DNA of 64,000 bases from Verrucomicrobiaceae bacterium (GTDB lineage: Bacteria; Verrucomicrobiota; Verrucomicrobiia; Verrucomicrobiales; Verrucomicrobiaceae): positions 1,161,060 to 1,225,059 of the forward strand of contig JABTUN010000003.1 of the NCBI GenBank assembly GCA_015075365.1, in the 5' to 3' direction. The notes below the pieces were generated by a model, which did no database searches, was not told the DNA's origin, and saw only the letters and a list, made by a program, of their open reading frames with translations. The position numbers were made by a program, and so were the translations under genes. This document shows positions 39,195 through 48,118 of this stretch, in pieces; the first letter of the stretch is position 1; each line of letters starts with the position of its first letter.

Positions 39195-39980
39195 ATGTCC
39201 TCCGCAGTCCCGCAGCGCATCGTTTTGAAGTTTGGTTCCGGCATTCTGACCAAAGTCAGCACGCCGGAGCCTGATCCCGTGCAGTTGCGCAAGCTGGTGG
39301 AGGCGGTGGCGCTGCTGAAGCAGGCCGGCCACGCGGTCGTGGTGGTCAGCAGCGGCGCGGTGGCCTCCGGGCTGAAGCCGCTGGAGTTTTCGCAACGTCC
39401 CAGCGGGGATGTCACCACGCTCCAGGCGTTGGCGGCGGTCGGGCAGACGCACTTGATGCACGCCTATGAGAGCCTGCTGCGTGATCACGGTCTGCATGTG
39501 GCGCAGTTGCTGGTGACGCACGAGGACTTTGAAAACGGGGAGCGCGCGCCGCGTGTGAAGGCGGTGCTGGAGCGCCTGCTGGAGTTCCCCCAGGTCGTGC
39601 CGGTCATCAACGAGAACGACAGCGTGGCCGTCGAGGAATTGCGCTATGGCGACAACGACAAGCTCTCCGCCCGCGTGGCGCAGTTCTGGGGTGCCACGAC
39701 GCTCATCCTGCTCACCAGCGCACCCGGGTTGATGCGCGACATGAAAAAGCCTGAGGATGGGCCGATCCCGGTTGTCGATGACATCGAAAGCGTCCTTCAC
39801 CATGCCGAGGAGGAGAAGTCGAGGCTCGGCACCGGTGGCATGATTTCCAAATTGCGTGCCGTGCAGGATGCTGTGAACGCCGGCATCGACTGCATCATCG
39901 CCAGCGGCCGCCATGCGGAACAAATCCCCGCCATCGTGGCCGGAGGAGGTGTATGCACGCGTTTTCCTGGGAAGAAGTGA
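39195..39980 (+). CDS. proB: Glutamate 5-kinase, short form without PUA domain
   Basis: 261 aa amino-acid kinase fold. Visible motifs: VLKFGSGILT near the N-terminus, VVVSSGAVASGL, PVINENDSVAVEELRYGDNDKLSARVA and SRLGTGGMISKLRAV. These are the substrate- and ATP-binding motifs of ProB, which phosphorylates glutamate for proline synthesis. The C-terminal PUA domain of E. coli ProB (367 aa) is absent, as in many short ProB forms. proA is not adjacent. A CATACT element sits only about 10 bp before the ATG. Confidence 0.92.
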   Translation: MSSAVPQRIVLKFGSGILTKVSTPEPDPVQLRKLVEAVALLKQAGHAVVVVSSGAVASGLKPLEFSQRPSGDVTTLQALAAVGQTHLMHAYESLLRDHGLHVAQLLVTHEDFENGERAPRVKAVLERLLEFPQVVPVINENDSVAVEELRYGDNDKLSARVAQFWGATTLILLTSAPGLMRDMKKPEDGPIPVVDDIESVLHHAEEEKSRLGTGGMISKLRAVQDAVNAGIDCIIASGRHAEQIPAIVAGGGVCTRFPGKK

Positions 39981-40326
39981 GGGGGCCGGTTTGGGCGCTG
40001 TCTCAGCTACACGGCCACCCCGCTCCCTTTTCTTTTCCCGGTTGCGCCTGCCGCCGGGCACGGGACGTGGGTTGGACTGGCTTCTTGGCACTGCACCGGC
40101 ACGCTTTCAAACCCGCCGGAGATCACGCCGATCCTTTGGACTGCCGTCCTGTGCACGGAACGACCTCAACCCAACACAAAGCGGAAGCCGTAAGCGCCGC
40201 GGCGACGGCCGGGCGTGTTTAGCTGTATTGTCAGGAGCGTTAATAATGGGGCATTTGAACTGGCAACTGGCGAACGGGACCATCGGGCGGACGAATCGCA
40301 CAAGTCATCCCCTACTCGACATCAGG
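39981..40326. other. Intergenic stretch without recognised gene
   Basis: 346 bases between proB and the convergent lipoprotein gene. Short open frames on both strands show no start signal or family likeness. No hairpin followed by T-run, tRNA or repeat was seen. Confidence 0.5.
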
Positions 40327-41016
40327 TCAGTTAATACTGACCCTAACTTCCTGCCCTCTGCGCAACATGCTGACCAGACGTTGTAATTCGTTGGCGAATT
40401 GCACGGCGGCTTCTCTGGTTTGGAATACAGCGATGTCCGCTGCAGAGGTGCGATGCTTGGTGGTTGAGACGCCACCGCCTTCATACGAGTTGGTCGCATG
40501 CTCCGTCACGCCGTCTATTTCCGTGAAAACGTGAACGTGAAACGCGATCTTGGTTTGCATTCGCGCTATCTTCTTCATCTTGGTGAATGCGCCGTAGGCA
40601 CCCGAGCCGGTGACTTGAAGTCCTAGAGAATTGGATCGGATCCAAATCCGTTCCACTTTTGGCAATGCCACCTGATAGGCGCTAGAGAAAGTGTTTCCGT
40701 TTCTGCCATGCTTGCTGTTGACTCGCAGTCGCGTGCAACCCAAGACGCCATTATTGCCAACGGCTGCACCCGAAAATGAGAAGGTATAGGTAGCCGTGAA
40801 AGGCGAATACTCCAGATCGTTTGCGACGACCTCTTCTTCCACGGCGCGGCACCTGTTGATTTGCCTCGCGATTTCATCCGCTAGCAGTCGGAACTCTGCC
40901 TTGTTTTGTGGCCCACCCGCTGTGGAACAGCCGCTGAGATGGATCAGAAAAAAAGAACTGGCACAAGCGATCAAGAGTGATCTTCGGCCAACGGCGAATT
41001 GGGTTGAGGTGACCAT
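40327..41016 (-). CDS. Lipoprotein of unknown function
   Basis: 229 aa. The N-terminal FFLIHLSGCSTAG is a lipoprotein signal with lipidated Cys30. The mature part is mixed alpha/beta with no recognised domain; it has one region around KMKKIARMQTKIAFHVHVFTEIDGV and a Lys/Arg-rich tail. The base composition is visibly lower in G+C than the flanking genes, which may indicate later acquisition. It lies downstream of the caspase-like gene on the same strand (41-bp gap), which suggests a shared transcript. Confidence 0.6.
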   Translation of the reverse strand: MVTSTQFAVGRRSLLIACASSFFLIHLSGCSTAGGPQNKAEFRLLADEIARQINRCRAVEEEVVANDLEYSPFTATYTFSFSGAAVGNNGVLGCTRLRVNSKHGRNGNTFSSAYQVALPKVERIWIRSNSLGLQVTGSGAYGAFTKMKKIARMQTKIAFHVHVFTEIDGVTEHATNSYEGGGVSTTKHRTSAADIAVFQTREAAVQFANELQRLVSMLRRGQEVRVSIN

Positions 41017-41057
41017 GATTTCTGTGTTCGGTTGGATTGGCTATGGAGAATTTGGTC

Positions 41058-42350
41058 TTAAGCCTGGGGTCCAGTTGTCAACGCGCGGAGTACCCGCTGT
41101 TCGGGAGTCAGTCTGCTCGGGGAGGGTTTGCCCGAGGGTGTCTGGTGTTGTGGCTTGGGAGCCGTCATCTGCTGAATGCGATCCAACCCCAAGCTGCCGA
41201 TGGTCGCTGCATCGAGCTTGCCGCTGAGCGGCAGGCTCTGTGCCTGTTGATGGGCCAGGATGGCGCTCTGGGTGCTCGGTCCTGGCACGCCATCAGCACG
41301 GCTTGCATACAATCCGGCGGCTTTGAGCTTGGTCTGCGCCTGCTTCAAGATATGCCCACGGCTGTAGCTGTTGTAGGCGGCGTAGGGACCGGTGGCGAAG
41401 AGTTGATCCAGATCAAAATAACCGCGCTGGGGAAGCTCCGGCATCGCAGGTGCCGTGGATGGCGGTGAATCGACCACGGGCTGCGGCATGGTCAGTGAGG
41501 GTGTGGGAGGGGTGGCGGAGGCGTGAACGGTCGTCGGGAGTGTAGGAGCCGGAGTTGGCGGAGTAGGAAGAGGGGCGGCGGAGAAGCGGAAGTTCCGGAA
41601 AGGCTGGGTGCTGCCATTGTAAAAAAGCCGCGGAGACTGCCTCCCGCCCGTCTGCCGGATGACGCTGTCCTCTACCATGCCGAACATCTCGAAGGAATGC
41701 ACGCCGGGCTTCGGCATCTCATTCAGTAGTGCCGTGGTGAAGGGGCTGTGTGTATCCGCACCATCCACCTGATCCAGGGCAGGCTTTCCAGGGCTGGCGG
41801 CAAAGACCACCAGCGTGGCCTCTGCCAGCGTGTCCTGCGACATGGCCGCCAGACCACCGCCGCTCGAACTGCGCGTGGCGAGCCAGGAGCGGCCCTCCAG
41901 CGGATTATTTCGGCAGCAGTCCAAGATGACCATGCGCGCAGGCACGGTCAGTGCCTTCAGTTCACCGAGGATGTCATCGACGCTGAGGGTCTGGGTTTTG
42001 AGCTGGATTTCCCGCTCGAGGCGCGCATCCACTGGCACGAGGTAATTCACCCCGCCGCTCTCGATGCCGTGTCCGGCGTAATAGACCAGCACGGCATCCG
42101 CTCCCTGCGCCCTGGCCTTCAGTCTCTCCAGCGCCTCCACCATGGACTCCAGTCCGGCATTGGAAGCCGTGATGGTTTCAAAGCCCAGCTTTTGTAGCGT
42201 GGAGGCGACCGCTGAGGCATCACTCACCGCCGCCTTCAGCGGGCGTGCATGGCGGTAGGCATCATTGCCGATGACGAGGGCGACACGTTCTGCCGCGAAG
42301 GCTGGCAGCCAAGACAACACAAGCGCAGGAAGAAGGAATGAGCGGCACAT
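41058..42350 (-). CDS. Secreted caspase-like peptidase (C14) with peptidoglycan-binding domain
   Basis: 430 aa. Signal peptide 1-20. A caspase/metacaspase p20-like domain follows (21-240): RVALVIGNDAYRHA, YYAGHG with catalytic His94, and LDCCRNNP with the nucleophile probably Cys146 just before Arg. A Pro/Thr/Ala-rich linker (about 255-315) leads to a C-terminal peptidoglycan-binding (PG_binding_1-like) helical domain (about 330-395, LYASRADGVPGPSTQSAILAHQ). The export signal and wall-binding domain place the peptidase in the periplasm. Bacterial metacaspases cleave after Arg/Lys; the target is unknown. Confidence 0.85.
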   Translation of the reverse strand: MCRSFLLPALVLSWLPAFAAERVALVIGNDAYRHARPLKAAVSDASAVASTLQKLGFETITASNAGLESMVEALERLKARAQGADAVLVYYAGHGIESGGVNYLVPVDARLEREIQLKTQTLSVDDILGELKALTVPARMVILDCCRNNPLEGRSWLATRSSSGGGLAAMSQDTLAEATLVVFAASPGKPALDQVDGADTHSPFTTALLNEMPKPGVHSFEMFGMVEDSVIRQTGGRQSPRLFYNGSTQPFRNFRFSAAPLPTPPTPAPTLPTTVHASATPPTPSLTMPQPVVDSPPSTAPAMPELPQRGYFDLDQLFATGPYAAYNSYSRGHILKQAQTKLKAAGLYASRADGVPGPSTQSAILAHQQAQSLPLSGKLDAATIGSLGLDRIQQMTAPKPQHQTPSGKPSPSRLTPEQRVLRALTTGPQA

Positions 42351-42474
42351 GGCAGGACGATAATACTCTGGTCAAAGAGACTGGAAATGTCTTTTTCTGG
42401 TGGGCGGCGCACGATTGACGACGGATCAAGGATCGCCTTCTGTGGCGACATTGCCGATTTATCCACCCACTTTA

Positions 42475-43329
42475 ATGCACGAGACCGCCACACTGTTGAT
42501 TCACTGCCCGGATCGCCCGGGGCTCGTCCATGACGTGACGGGCTTCATCTTTTCGCATCAAGGCAACATCATCGACCTGCAACAGCACATCGACGAGGAT
42601 CAGGACGCCTTTTTCATGAGGCTGGAATGGAGCCTGGAGAAGTTCACACTCGAAAAGGAGGAGATCGAGGCGCGCCTGCAGCCGATGGCGCGCCGCCACG
42701 ACATGCAACTGAAGCTGGCATTCTCCAGCCAGCGGAAGCGCGTGGCCTTGTTTGTCACGAAGGAGAACCACTGCCTCTACGACCTGCTGGCACGTCATGA
42801 GGCCGGGGAGTTGCCGGTGGACATTCCGGTCATTGTTTCCAATCACGACACGCTGCGCCCGGCGGCGGAGCGCTTTGGCATTCCGTTCCATCGTTTTGAG
42901 ATCACGAAGGAGAACAAGGCCGCGCAGGAGCAGGCGATGATCGCGCTGCTGAGGCAGGAGCGCATCGATACCGTGGTGCTGGCGAAGTACATGCAGATCA
43001 TCGGCCCGGCGATGATCGCGGAGTTTCCGAACCGCATCCTCAACATCCATCACAGCTTCCTGCCAGCCTTTGTCGGCGCGAAGCCGTATCATCAGGCCTT
43101 TGAGCGCGGGGTGAAGATCATCGGCGCCACCAGCCACTACGTGACCGCCGACCTCGATGAGGGGCCGATCATTCATCAGGACGTGATGCGCGTGAGTCAC
43201 GAGGACACCGTGCCGGATCTCGTGCGTCTGGGCCGTGACCTGGAGAAAAACGTGCTCGCCAAGGCGCTCTGGTGGCATGTGCGCGACCAAGTGCTGGTGT
43301 TCAAGAACAAGACCGTGGTCTTTGACTGA
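42475..43329 (+). CDS. purU: Formyltetrahydrofolate deformylase
   Basis: 284 aa. An N-terminal ACT domain (LLIHCPDRPGLVHDVTGFIF, residues 5-80) precedes a formyltransferase-like catalytic domain with RVALFVTKENHCLYDLL, NIHHSFLPAFVGAKPYHQAFERGV and YVTADLDEGPIIHQDV (catalytic Asn, His, Asp). PurU hydrolyses 10-formyl-THF to THF and formate, balancing the folate pool and supplying formate. Together with folD and the formate dehydrogenase-like gene in this window it suggests active C1 handling, although the genes are unlinked. Start at 42475, because upstream in-frame sequence is non-homologous. Confidence 0.95.
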   Translation: MHETATLLIHCPDRPGLVHDVTGFIFSHQGNIIDLQQHIDEDQDAFFMRLEWSLEKFTLEKEEIEARLQPMARRHDMQLKLAFSSQRKRVALFVTKENHCLYDLLARHEAGELPVDIPVIVSNHDTLRPAAERFGIPFHRFEITKENKAAQEQAMIALLRQERIDTVVLAKYMQIIGPAMIAEFPNRILNIHHSFLPAFVGAKPYHQAFERGVKIIGATSHYVTADLDEGPIIHQDVMRVSHEDTVPDLVRLGRDLEKNVLAKALWWHVRDQVLVFKNKTVVFD

Positions 43330-43338
43330 CCCGCCAAT

Positions 43339-44874
43339 TCAGCAAAGGCCGGGGGCGTGCCGACGGCGGCGGGTGGCGACGACCGACATGCCGCCGAGAA
43401 TCAACAAGGCACGCGTGGGTTCCGGAATGGCGTTGATGATGCTCAAAACACCGGTCGTCTCGTCAAAATCGCCCGCGAGGCCGACGCCCAAATTCAATGC
43501 GGAGGCATTGACGGCGATGCTGCCGGAAATGCTTCCTGGGCCGCTGATAAGATCAAACAAACTCCAACTGTCTCCCACCGAGAAGCCGGAGAGGCCGTTG
43601 GGATTTCCTAGAACGAGGGTGCCGCCAGCAGTGGCGTCGAGCAGGCCTGCGAGGCTGATATGATCGGCGGCGCTGGTGTTTCCGGTGAGGTTGCCGCCGC
43701 GCATGAACAGATCCAGGGCCAGCGTGCTGCCAGCACCCATCAGCGTGCTGCCAGCGCCGCTGGTGGCCAGATCAAGCACCGAGCTCACCGGGGAACCGAG
43801 TGACGTGTTGCCGACGATCAGGCTGCCATTGAGATAGAGATAGTTGCCAGTGCTGGCACTGACACTGCCTGTGCCGCTGAGTGAGCCGCCGGCTTGCACC
43901 GTGATGTCGTCACCGCCGGAGATGGAGCCCGTGACATTAAGGGTGCCGCCAGTCACCACTGTGGTGCCTGAGTAGTTGCTGGCGCCCGACAGAGTCAGCA
44001 CGCCCGCGCCTTGTTTGGTCAGGCCGCCCGCGCCTTGCAGCGCGGTGCTGATGCCGGCCGCGAATCCGTTGGTGTCAATGGCTCCACCGCCGGCGAGCAA
44101 CTGCACGTCCCCGGTTTCAAAACCGTCGATCAGACTCGTCGCGTTGGCGGTGGCACGCAGAGTGCCTCCATTGAAGTTGAGGAAGCCGCCGCCGGTGCCA
44201 TTGGATTCGACGATCTGGGTGGTCGCCAGGGCGCCGCCGTTGAGGTTGATGGTGCCGGTGCTCCCAAGATCCGTGGCCAGCGGCACGGTCAGGGCTGTGA
44301 CAGTCCCGCCGTTGATGGTCAGTGTGCCTGCTCCGCCGAGGCCGGCATCCACCCCGACATAAAGACCGCCCGTCGTCGTCCACGAGCCGTTCGAGATGGT
44401 CGCGCCGCTGGTGCTGGAGTAGGCCACATAACTGTTGCCGCCCACAGTCACAGTTCCACCGGTCACGCCGAGGGTGCCGGGTCGGAAGTAGCCGGTGAAA
44501 AAGTCACCCGCCGTGTCCCAGGTGCCGCCGGAGATGTTCGCAAAGCCTGTTCCGCTGCCGCTGCCAATGAAGGTGGTGGAGGCGACGGAAAGCGCGCCAC
44601 CGCTGGAAATGGAAAGCGTGCCTGTGTTTGCGCTGCCGACGAACAAACTGGCTGCCGCGCCGATGCCTGCGAGTGTGGCAGTGCCGCCGTTGTTGATGAC
44701 GGCATTCGTGCCGCTGTTTGGCAGGCCGCCGGTCCAGTTGGCCGCCTGTGTCCAGTCTCCCGTGCCTGGATTATTCCATGTTTGTGCGCGCAACCCGGGG
44801 GCCAGGCTCAGGATGGAGATCGAAAGCCCGGCGAGCATGCGGAGGCTGCTTCCAAGGAAATGAGGTCCGGGCAT
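43339..44874 (-). CDS. PEP-CTERM protein with autotransporter-associated beta-strand repeats
   Basis: 511 aa. Signal peptide 1-30. Repetitive Gly/Thr/Ser-rich beta-helix sequence follows, including the typical autotransporter-associated repeat GLTKQGAGVLTLSGASNYSG followed by TTVVTGGTLNV. The C-terminus is AIPEPTRALLILGG, a hydrophobic stretch, then RRRRHAPG, which is the PEP-CTERM sorting signal recognised by exosortase. The protein is thus probably exported and anchored in or released from the outer membrane as a matrix or biofilm component. No exosortase is in the window. Confidence 0.88.
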   Translation of the reverse strand: MPGPHFLGSSLRMLAGLSISILSLAPGLRAQTWNNPGTGDWTQAANWTGGLPNSGTNAVINNGGTATLAGIGAAASLFVGSANTGTLSISSGGALSVASTTFIGSGSGTGFANISGGTWDTAGDFFTGYFRPGTLGVTGGTVTVGGNSYVAYSSTSGATISNGSWTTTGGLYVGVDAGLGGAGTLTINGGTVTALTVPLATDLGSTGTINLNGGALATTQIVESNGTGGGFLNFNGGTLRATANATSLIDGFETGDVQLLAGGGAIDTNGFAAGISTALQGAGGLTKQGAGVLTLSGASNYSGTTVVTGGTLNVTGSISGGDDITVQAGGSLSGTGSVSASTGNYLYLNGSLIVGNTSLGSPVSSVLDLATSGAGSTLMGAGSTLALDLFMRGGNLTGNTSAADHISLAGLLDATAGGTLVLGNPNGLSGFSVGDSWSLFDLISGPGSISGSIAVNASALNLGVGLAGDFDETTGVLSIINAIPEPTRALLILGGMSVVATRRRRHAPGLC

Positions 44875-45001
44875 GATCGGGAGATGAAGGCGTTAAGGAG
44901 CCAGGGGCTTCCAGGTCAGGATTAAAGTGTGAGGCTGACTGAATGAACGTCTCCTGTCGAGGTTTTTAATCGAAAGAAAGGCGACAGGGCATGCCGCCGG
45001 G

Positions 45002-46151
45002 TCACACGTCGTCCCCGGCATCACCCTCGCCGGCCTTCTTGCCGCGCAGTTTCGCCTCCATGAAGGCGTCGAGATCGCCGTCCATCACGTCGTCGATGTT
45101 GCTGGTCTTTTCGCCGGTGCGGTGGTCTTTGACCATCTGGTAGGGCTGGAAGACGTAGCTGCGGATCTGGCTGCCCCAGGCGATGTCGCTCTTTTCGCCA
45201 TACTGCTTGTTGAGCTCGGCCTTGCGCTTGTCGTCCTCGATCTGGAAGAGCTTGGCCTTGAGCATGGCCATCGCCTTGGCGCGGTTTTTGGGCTGGGAAC
45301 GCTCGATCTGGCAGGCCACGATCACGCCAGAGGGCACGTGGGTGATGCGCACGGCGGTTTCCACCTTGTTGACGTTCTGGCCCCCTTTGCCGCCCGCGCG
45401 GTAGGTGTCGATCTTGAGGTCCTCCTCGCGGATTTGAATGTCGATGTCCTCCTCGGAGTCGGGAGTGACATCAATGGAGGCAAACGACGTGTGACGCTTT
45501 TTCGCGGCGTCGAAGGGGGAGATGCGCACGAGGCGGTGGACACCGCGTTCGCACTGCAGGAATCCGAAGGCGTTTTCGCCGATGATTTCGAGCGTGGCGC
45601 TGCGCACACCTACTTCGTCGCCGGCCTGGAAGTCGATCATCTCGACCTTGTAACCCTTGCGGTCGCACCAGCGCTGGTACATGCGCAGGAGCATGTCCGC
45701 CCAGTCACAGGCTTCTGTTCCACCCGCGCCGGAGTGGATGGTGATAAAGGCGTTTCCGCGGTCAAACGGGCCGCTGAGGAGCTGGTCCAGTTCAAAGGCG
45801 GAGATGTCGTGCTCGAGCTTCTGATACTCGGCATGCACCTCACGGACCATGTCCACGTCGTCGGCCTCGCGGGCCATCTCGATGAGACCGTCAAAGTCTC
45901 CGGACCGGGTCTCCAGTTCCTGGAGCGGTATGATCTTCTTTTTGATGACATTCGTGCGGTCGATGATTTTTCGCGCCGCGTTTGCGTCATCCCAGAAGCC
46001 GGGGGAACCCATGCGGTCCTCCAGCATGGCAAGCTCATCTTTCAGCTTCGGTACGTCAAAGATACCTCCGGAGTTCCCCAAGGCGGGCTTTCAGGGCCGC
46101 TGTGTCGAGGGACTGGAGATCAGTGAGGACGGACTTGCTGGTTTTTTCCAT
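45002..46151 (-). CDS. prfB: Peptide chain release factor 2, with programmed +1 frameshift
   Basis: 382 aa after frameshifting. The first frame starts at ATG 46151 and gives 31 residues (MEKTSKS... ending ELRRYL) before an in-frame TGA at 46058-46056. An internal SD-like GGAGG (46069-46065) and the slippery CTT-TGA-C (46061-46055) match the classical RF2 recoding site, after which the +1 frame continues DVPKLKDEL to the stop at 45002. The body has the SPF codon-recognition motif (RISPFDAAKK) and GGQ (RAGGKGGQNVNKVET). RF2 reads UGA and UAA, so low RF2 raises its own synthesis by frameshifting. Confidence 0.96.
46055..46069 (-). promoter_or_regulatory. RF2 recoding signal: internal SD plus CTT-TGA-C shift site
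   Basis: Reading the minus strand: GGAGG at 46069-46065, then TAT-CTT-TGA-C to 46055. This is the RF2 +1 frameshift element almost base for base as known from E. coli. The spacing between the SD-like element and the shift codon matches, so it is a sensor of RF2 level. Confidence 0.95.
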
Positions 46152-46203
46152 GCGGCTAGATACCGGATGACCGCAGGGGCGCAACGCATTCTTTGAAGCA
46201 CGC

Positions 46204-46770
46204 ATGGAAAAGACCGAAGCCATTTTGATCGGCCGCCAGCGGCAGACGGAGACGAGCCTCATTGTGTACTGGTGCAGCGCGGAGCAGGGGATGATCAAAA
46301 CGATTGCCAAAGGCGCGCTGCGCCCGAAAAGCCCCTTCGCGGGCCTGCTGGACCTCTTTGTGAGCGCGGAGATCCGGTATGCGACGGGCAAAACCACCGA
46401 CCTGCACACGCTGGCGGAGGCGCGCTGGACGAATCCCCGCCTCGGCCTGCGCACGAGCTACGGGCGCGTCCTGGCGGCGACGTATTTTGTGAAGCTCCTC
46501 ACCCTGGTGGCGGAGCCGCACACGCCGGTGCCGGAGATGCACGACTTGCTGCGCAAGGCACTCGATTACCTCGCTGAAAAAGACCCCACGCTGCCGCTCA
46601 TCGCGCGTTTTGAGCAGCGTGTGGCTGAAATCCTCGGCATTGTGCCCGAGGGCGTTGAATCGCTGGCCGCCGAGGCCATCGCCGATGTGTTTCACCGCCG
46701 CCTGCCGGTGCAGCGCAGGCAGGTGACGGAGTGGTTGAGGCAGGTGGCAGTGCCGCGGGATCCAGGCTGA
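46204..46770 (+). CDS. recO: DNA repair protein RecO, short form
   Basis: 188 aa. The N-terminal OB-fold is typical: EAILIGRQRQTETSLIVYWCS, then MIKTIAKGALRPKSPFAGLLDLF. The helical C-terminal part (LRTSYGRVLAATYFVKLLTLVAEP) follows. RecO loads RecA with RecF/RecR and anneals single strands. It is about 50 residues shorter than typical RecO (about 240) and lacks the Cys-rich zinc element, so part of the C-terminal domain is missing or reduced. Divergent from prfB across 52 bp. Confidence 0.8.
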   Translation: MEKTEAILIGRQRQTETSLIVYWCSAEQGMIKTIAKGALRPKSPFAGLLDLFVSAEIRYATGKTTDLHTLAEARWTNPRLGLRTSYGRVLAATYFVKLLTLVAEPHTPVPEMHDLLRKALDYLAEKDPTLPLIARFEQRVAEILGIVPEGVESLAAEAIADVFHRRLPVQRRQVTEWLRQVAVPRDPG

Positions 46771-46791
46771 GGCATCGCCGGCCGGAGAACG

Positions 46792-47982
46792 TCAGCCCAG
46801 CGAAGGAACGCGCACATTCACATCGACATCCGCGTTGTAGTCCACGCCTTCGAGGCCGAAGCCGAAGAGGCGGAGGAAGCTGGATTGATAGCCTTCGAAG
46901 TCGCCGAGTTGGGCGAAGTTTTCGGTGTTCACTTCCGCCCAGCGTTCGCTGACGAGTTTCTGGACCGCGGGCTTCATCTCCCAATCGTCCACACGGATGC
47001 GTCCGGCCTCGTCGGGCTGCGGGTTGCCGTTGTAGAGGCGGTCGCGGAAGAGGCGGTCCATCTGCTCAATGCAGTCTTCGTGGGTGCCCTCGGCCTTCAT
47101 GACCTTGTAAAGCAGCGAGATGTAGAGCGGCACGACAGGGATGGCGCTGCTGGCCTGCGTGACGAGGGCCTTGTTGACGGAGACCCAGGCCTTGCCGCCG
47201 AGAGAGGCGAGCTTGCCATCAAGGGCACGCTGGGCGCGTTCGAGGTCTTCCTTGGCCCGGCCGATGGTGCCGTTCTTGTAGATCGGCCAGGTGACTTCCG
47301 GCCCGATGTAGCTGTAGGCGACGGTTTGCACGCCGTTGGCGAGCACGCCGGCGCTTTGGAGGGCGTCGATCCACATTTCCCAATCTTCACCACCCATGAC
47401 CGCGACGGTTTGCGCGATCTCGTCGTCGTTGGCGGGTTCGATGGTGACCTCGTTCACGACGCCGGTGCCGGTGTTGAGGTTTTTGTTCGTGTAAGTGCCG
47501 CCGATGGGCTTGAGGCAGGATTTGAAGACCTCACCGGTCTTCGGATGCGTGCGACGCGGGCTGGCGAGGGAGTAGATGACGCAGTCCACCTGGCCGAGGT
47601 CGGCCTTGATGGCGGCGATGACATCCGCCTTCATCGCATCGGAAAAGGCGTCGCCATTGAAGGAGCGGGCGTAGAGGCCTGCAGCCTTGGCCTCGGTCTC
47701 AAAAGCTGCGGAGTTGTACCAGCCGGCGGTGCCGCAGCGGTCTGCCTCGGCCGGTTTTTCAAAGAACACGCCGATGGTGGCGGCGCCGGAGCCAAAGGCC
47801 GCGGCGATGCGGGAGGCGAGGCCGTAACCCGTGGAGGAACCGACGACGAGGACCTTCTTCGGCCCGTTGGCGATGGGGCCGCGGCCCTTCACGAGCGCGA
47901 TCTGGTCGGCGACATGCTTCGCGCAGCCAGTGGGGTGCGCGGTGGTGCAGATGAATCCACGGATTTTGGGGGCGACGATCAT
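46792..47982 (-). CDS. fabV: Trans-2-enoyl-CoA/ACP reductase
   Basis: 396 aa, normal FabV length. The start MIVAPKIRGFICTTAHPTGC is the conserved N-terminus. KVLVVGSSTGYGLASRIAAAFG is the NADH Rossmann segment, and YSYIGPEVTWPIYKNGTIGRAKEDL is the FabV catalytic Tyr-(x8)-Lys and substrate-loop region. FabV is the last reductive step of fatty-acid elongation and is naturally resistant to triclosan. No other fab genes are near. Upstream in transcription lies the DUF1549 cytochrome gene, separated by a terminator. Confidence 0.95.
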   Translation of the reverse strand: MIVAPKIRGFICTTAHPTGCAKHVADQIALVKGRGPIANGPKKVLVVGSSTGYGLASRIAAAFGSGAATIGVFFEKPAEADRCGTAGWYNSAAFETEAKAAGLYARSFNGDAFSDAMKADVIAAIKADLGQVDCVIYSLASPRRTHPKTGEVFKSCLKPIGGTYTNKNLNTGTGVVNEVTIEPANDDEIAQTVAVMGGEDWEMWIDALQSAGVLANGVQTVAYSYIGPEVTWPIYKNGTIGRAKEDLERAQRALDGKLASLGGKAWVSVNKALVTQASSAIPVVPLYISLLYKVMKAEGTHEDCIEQMDRLFRDRLYNGNPQPDEAGRIRVDDWEMKPAVQKLVSERWAEVNTENFAQLGDFEGYQSSFLRLFGFGLEGVDYNADVDVNVRVPSLG

Positions 47983-48052
47983 AGGTTGGATGAGAAACGT
48001 GGGTGTTCGTTAAGCGCGGCACCGGTGGTGGCAACTGGTTTTGCGCCACCCC

Positions 48053-48101
48053 GTGCCCAAAACAGAAACGCCCGGCCAGGATCACCGATCCAGGCCGGGC
48101 G
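48053..48101 (-). terminator. Intrinsic terminator of the DUF1549 cytochrome gene
   Basis: On the minus strand, 18 bp after the stop at 48119: CGCCCGGCC (48069-48077 on plus) pairs with GGCCGGGCG (48093-48101), a 9-bp GC stem, followed on the minus strand by the T-rich tract TTTCTGTTTT. This fits a rho-independent terminator. Confidence 0.8.
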
Positions 48102-48118
48102 CTCGCAAATCAAAAGCA

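Noticed and set aside
46056..46151. TGA near the start of prfB as a sequencing error or pseudogene
   Set aside because: The full RF2 frameshift signal surrounds it, so it is programmed.
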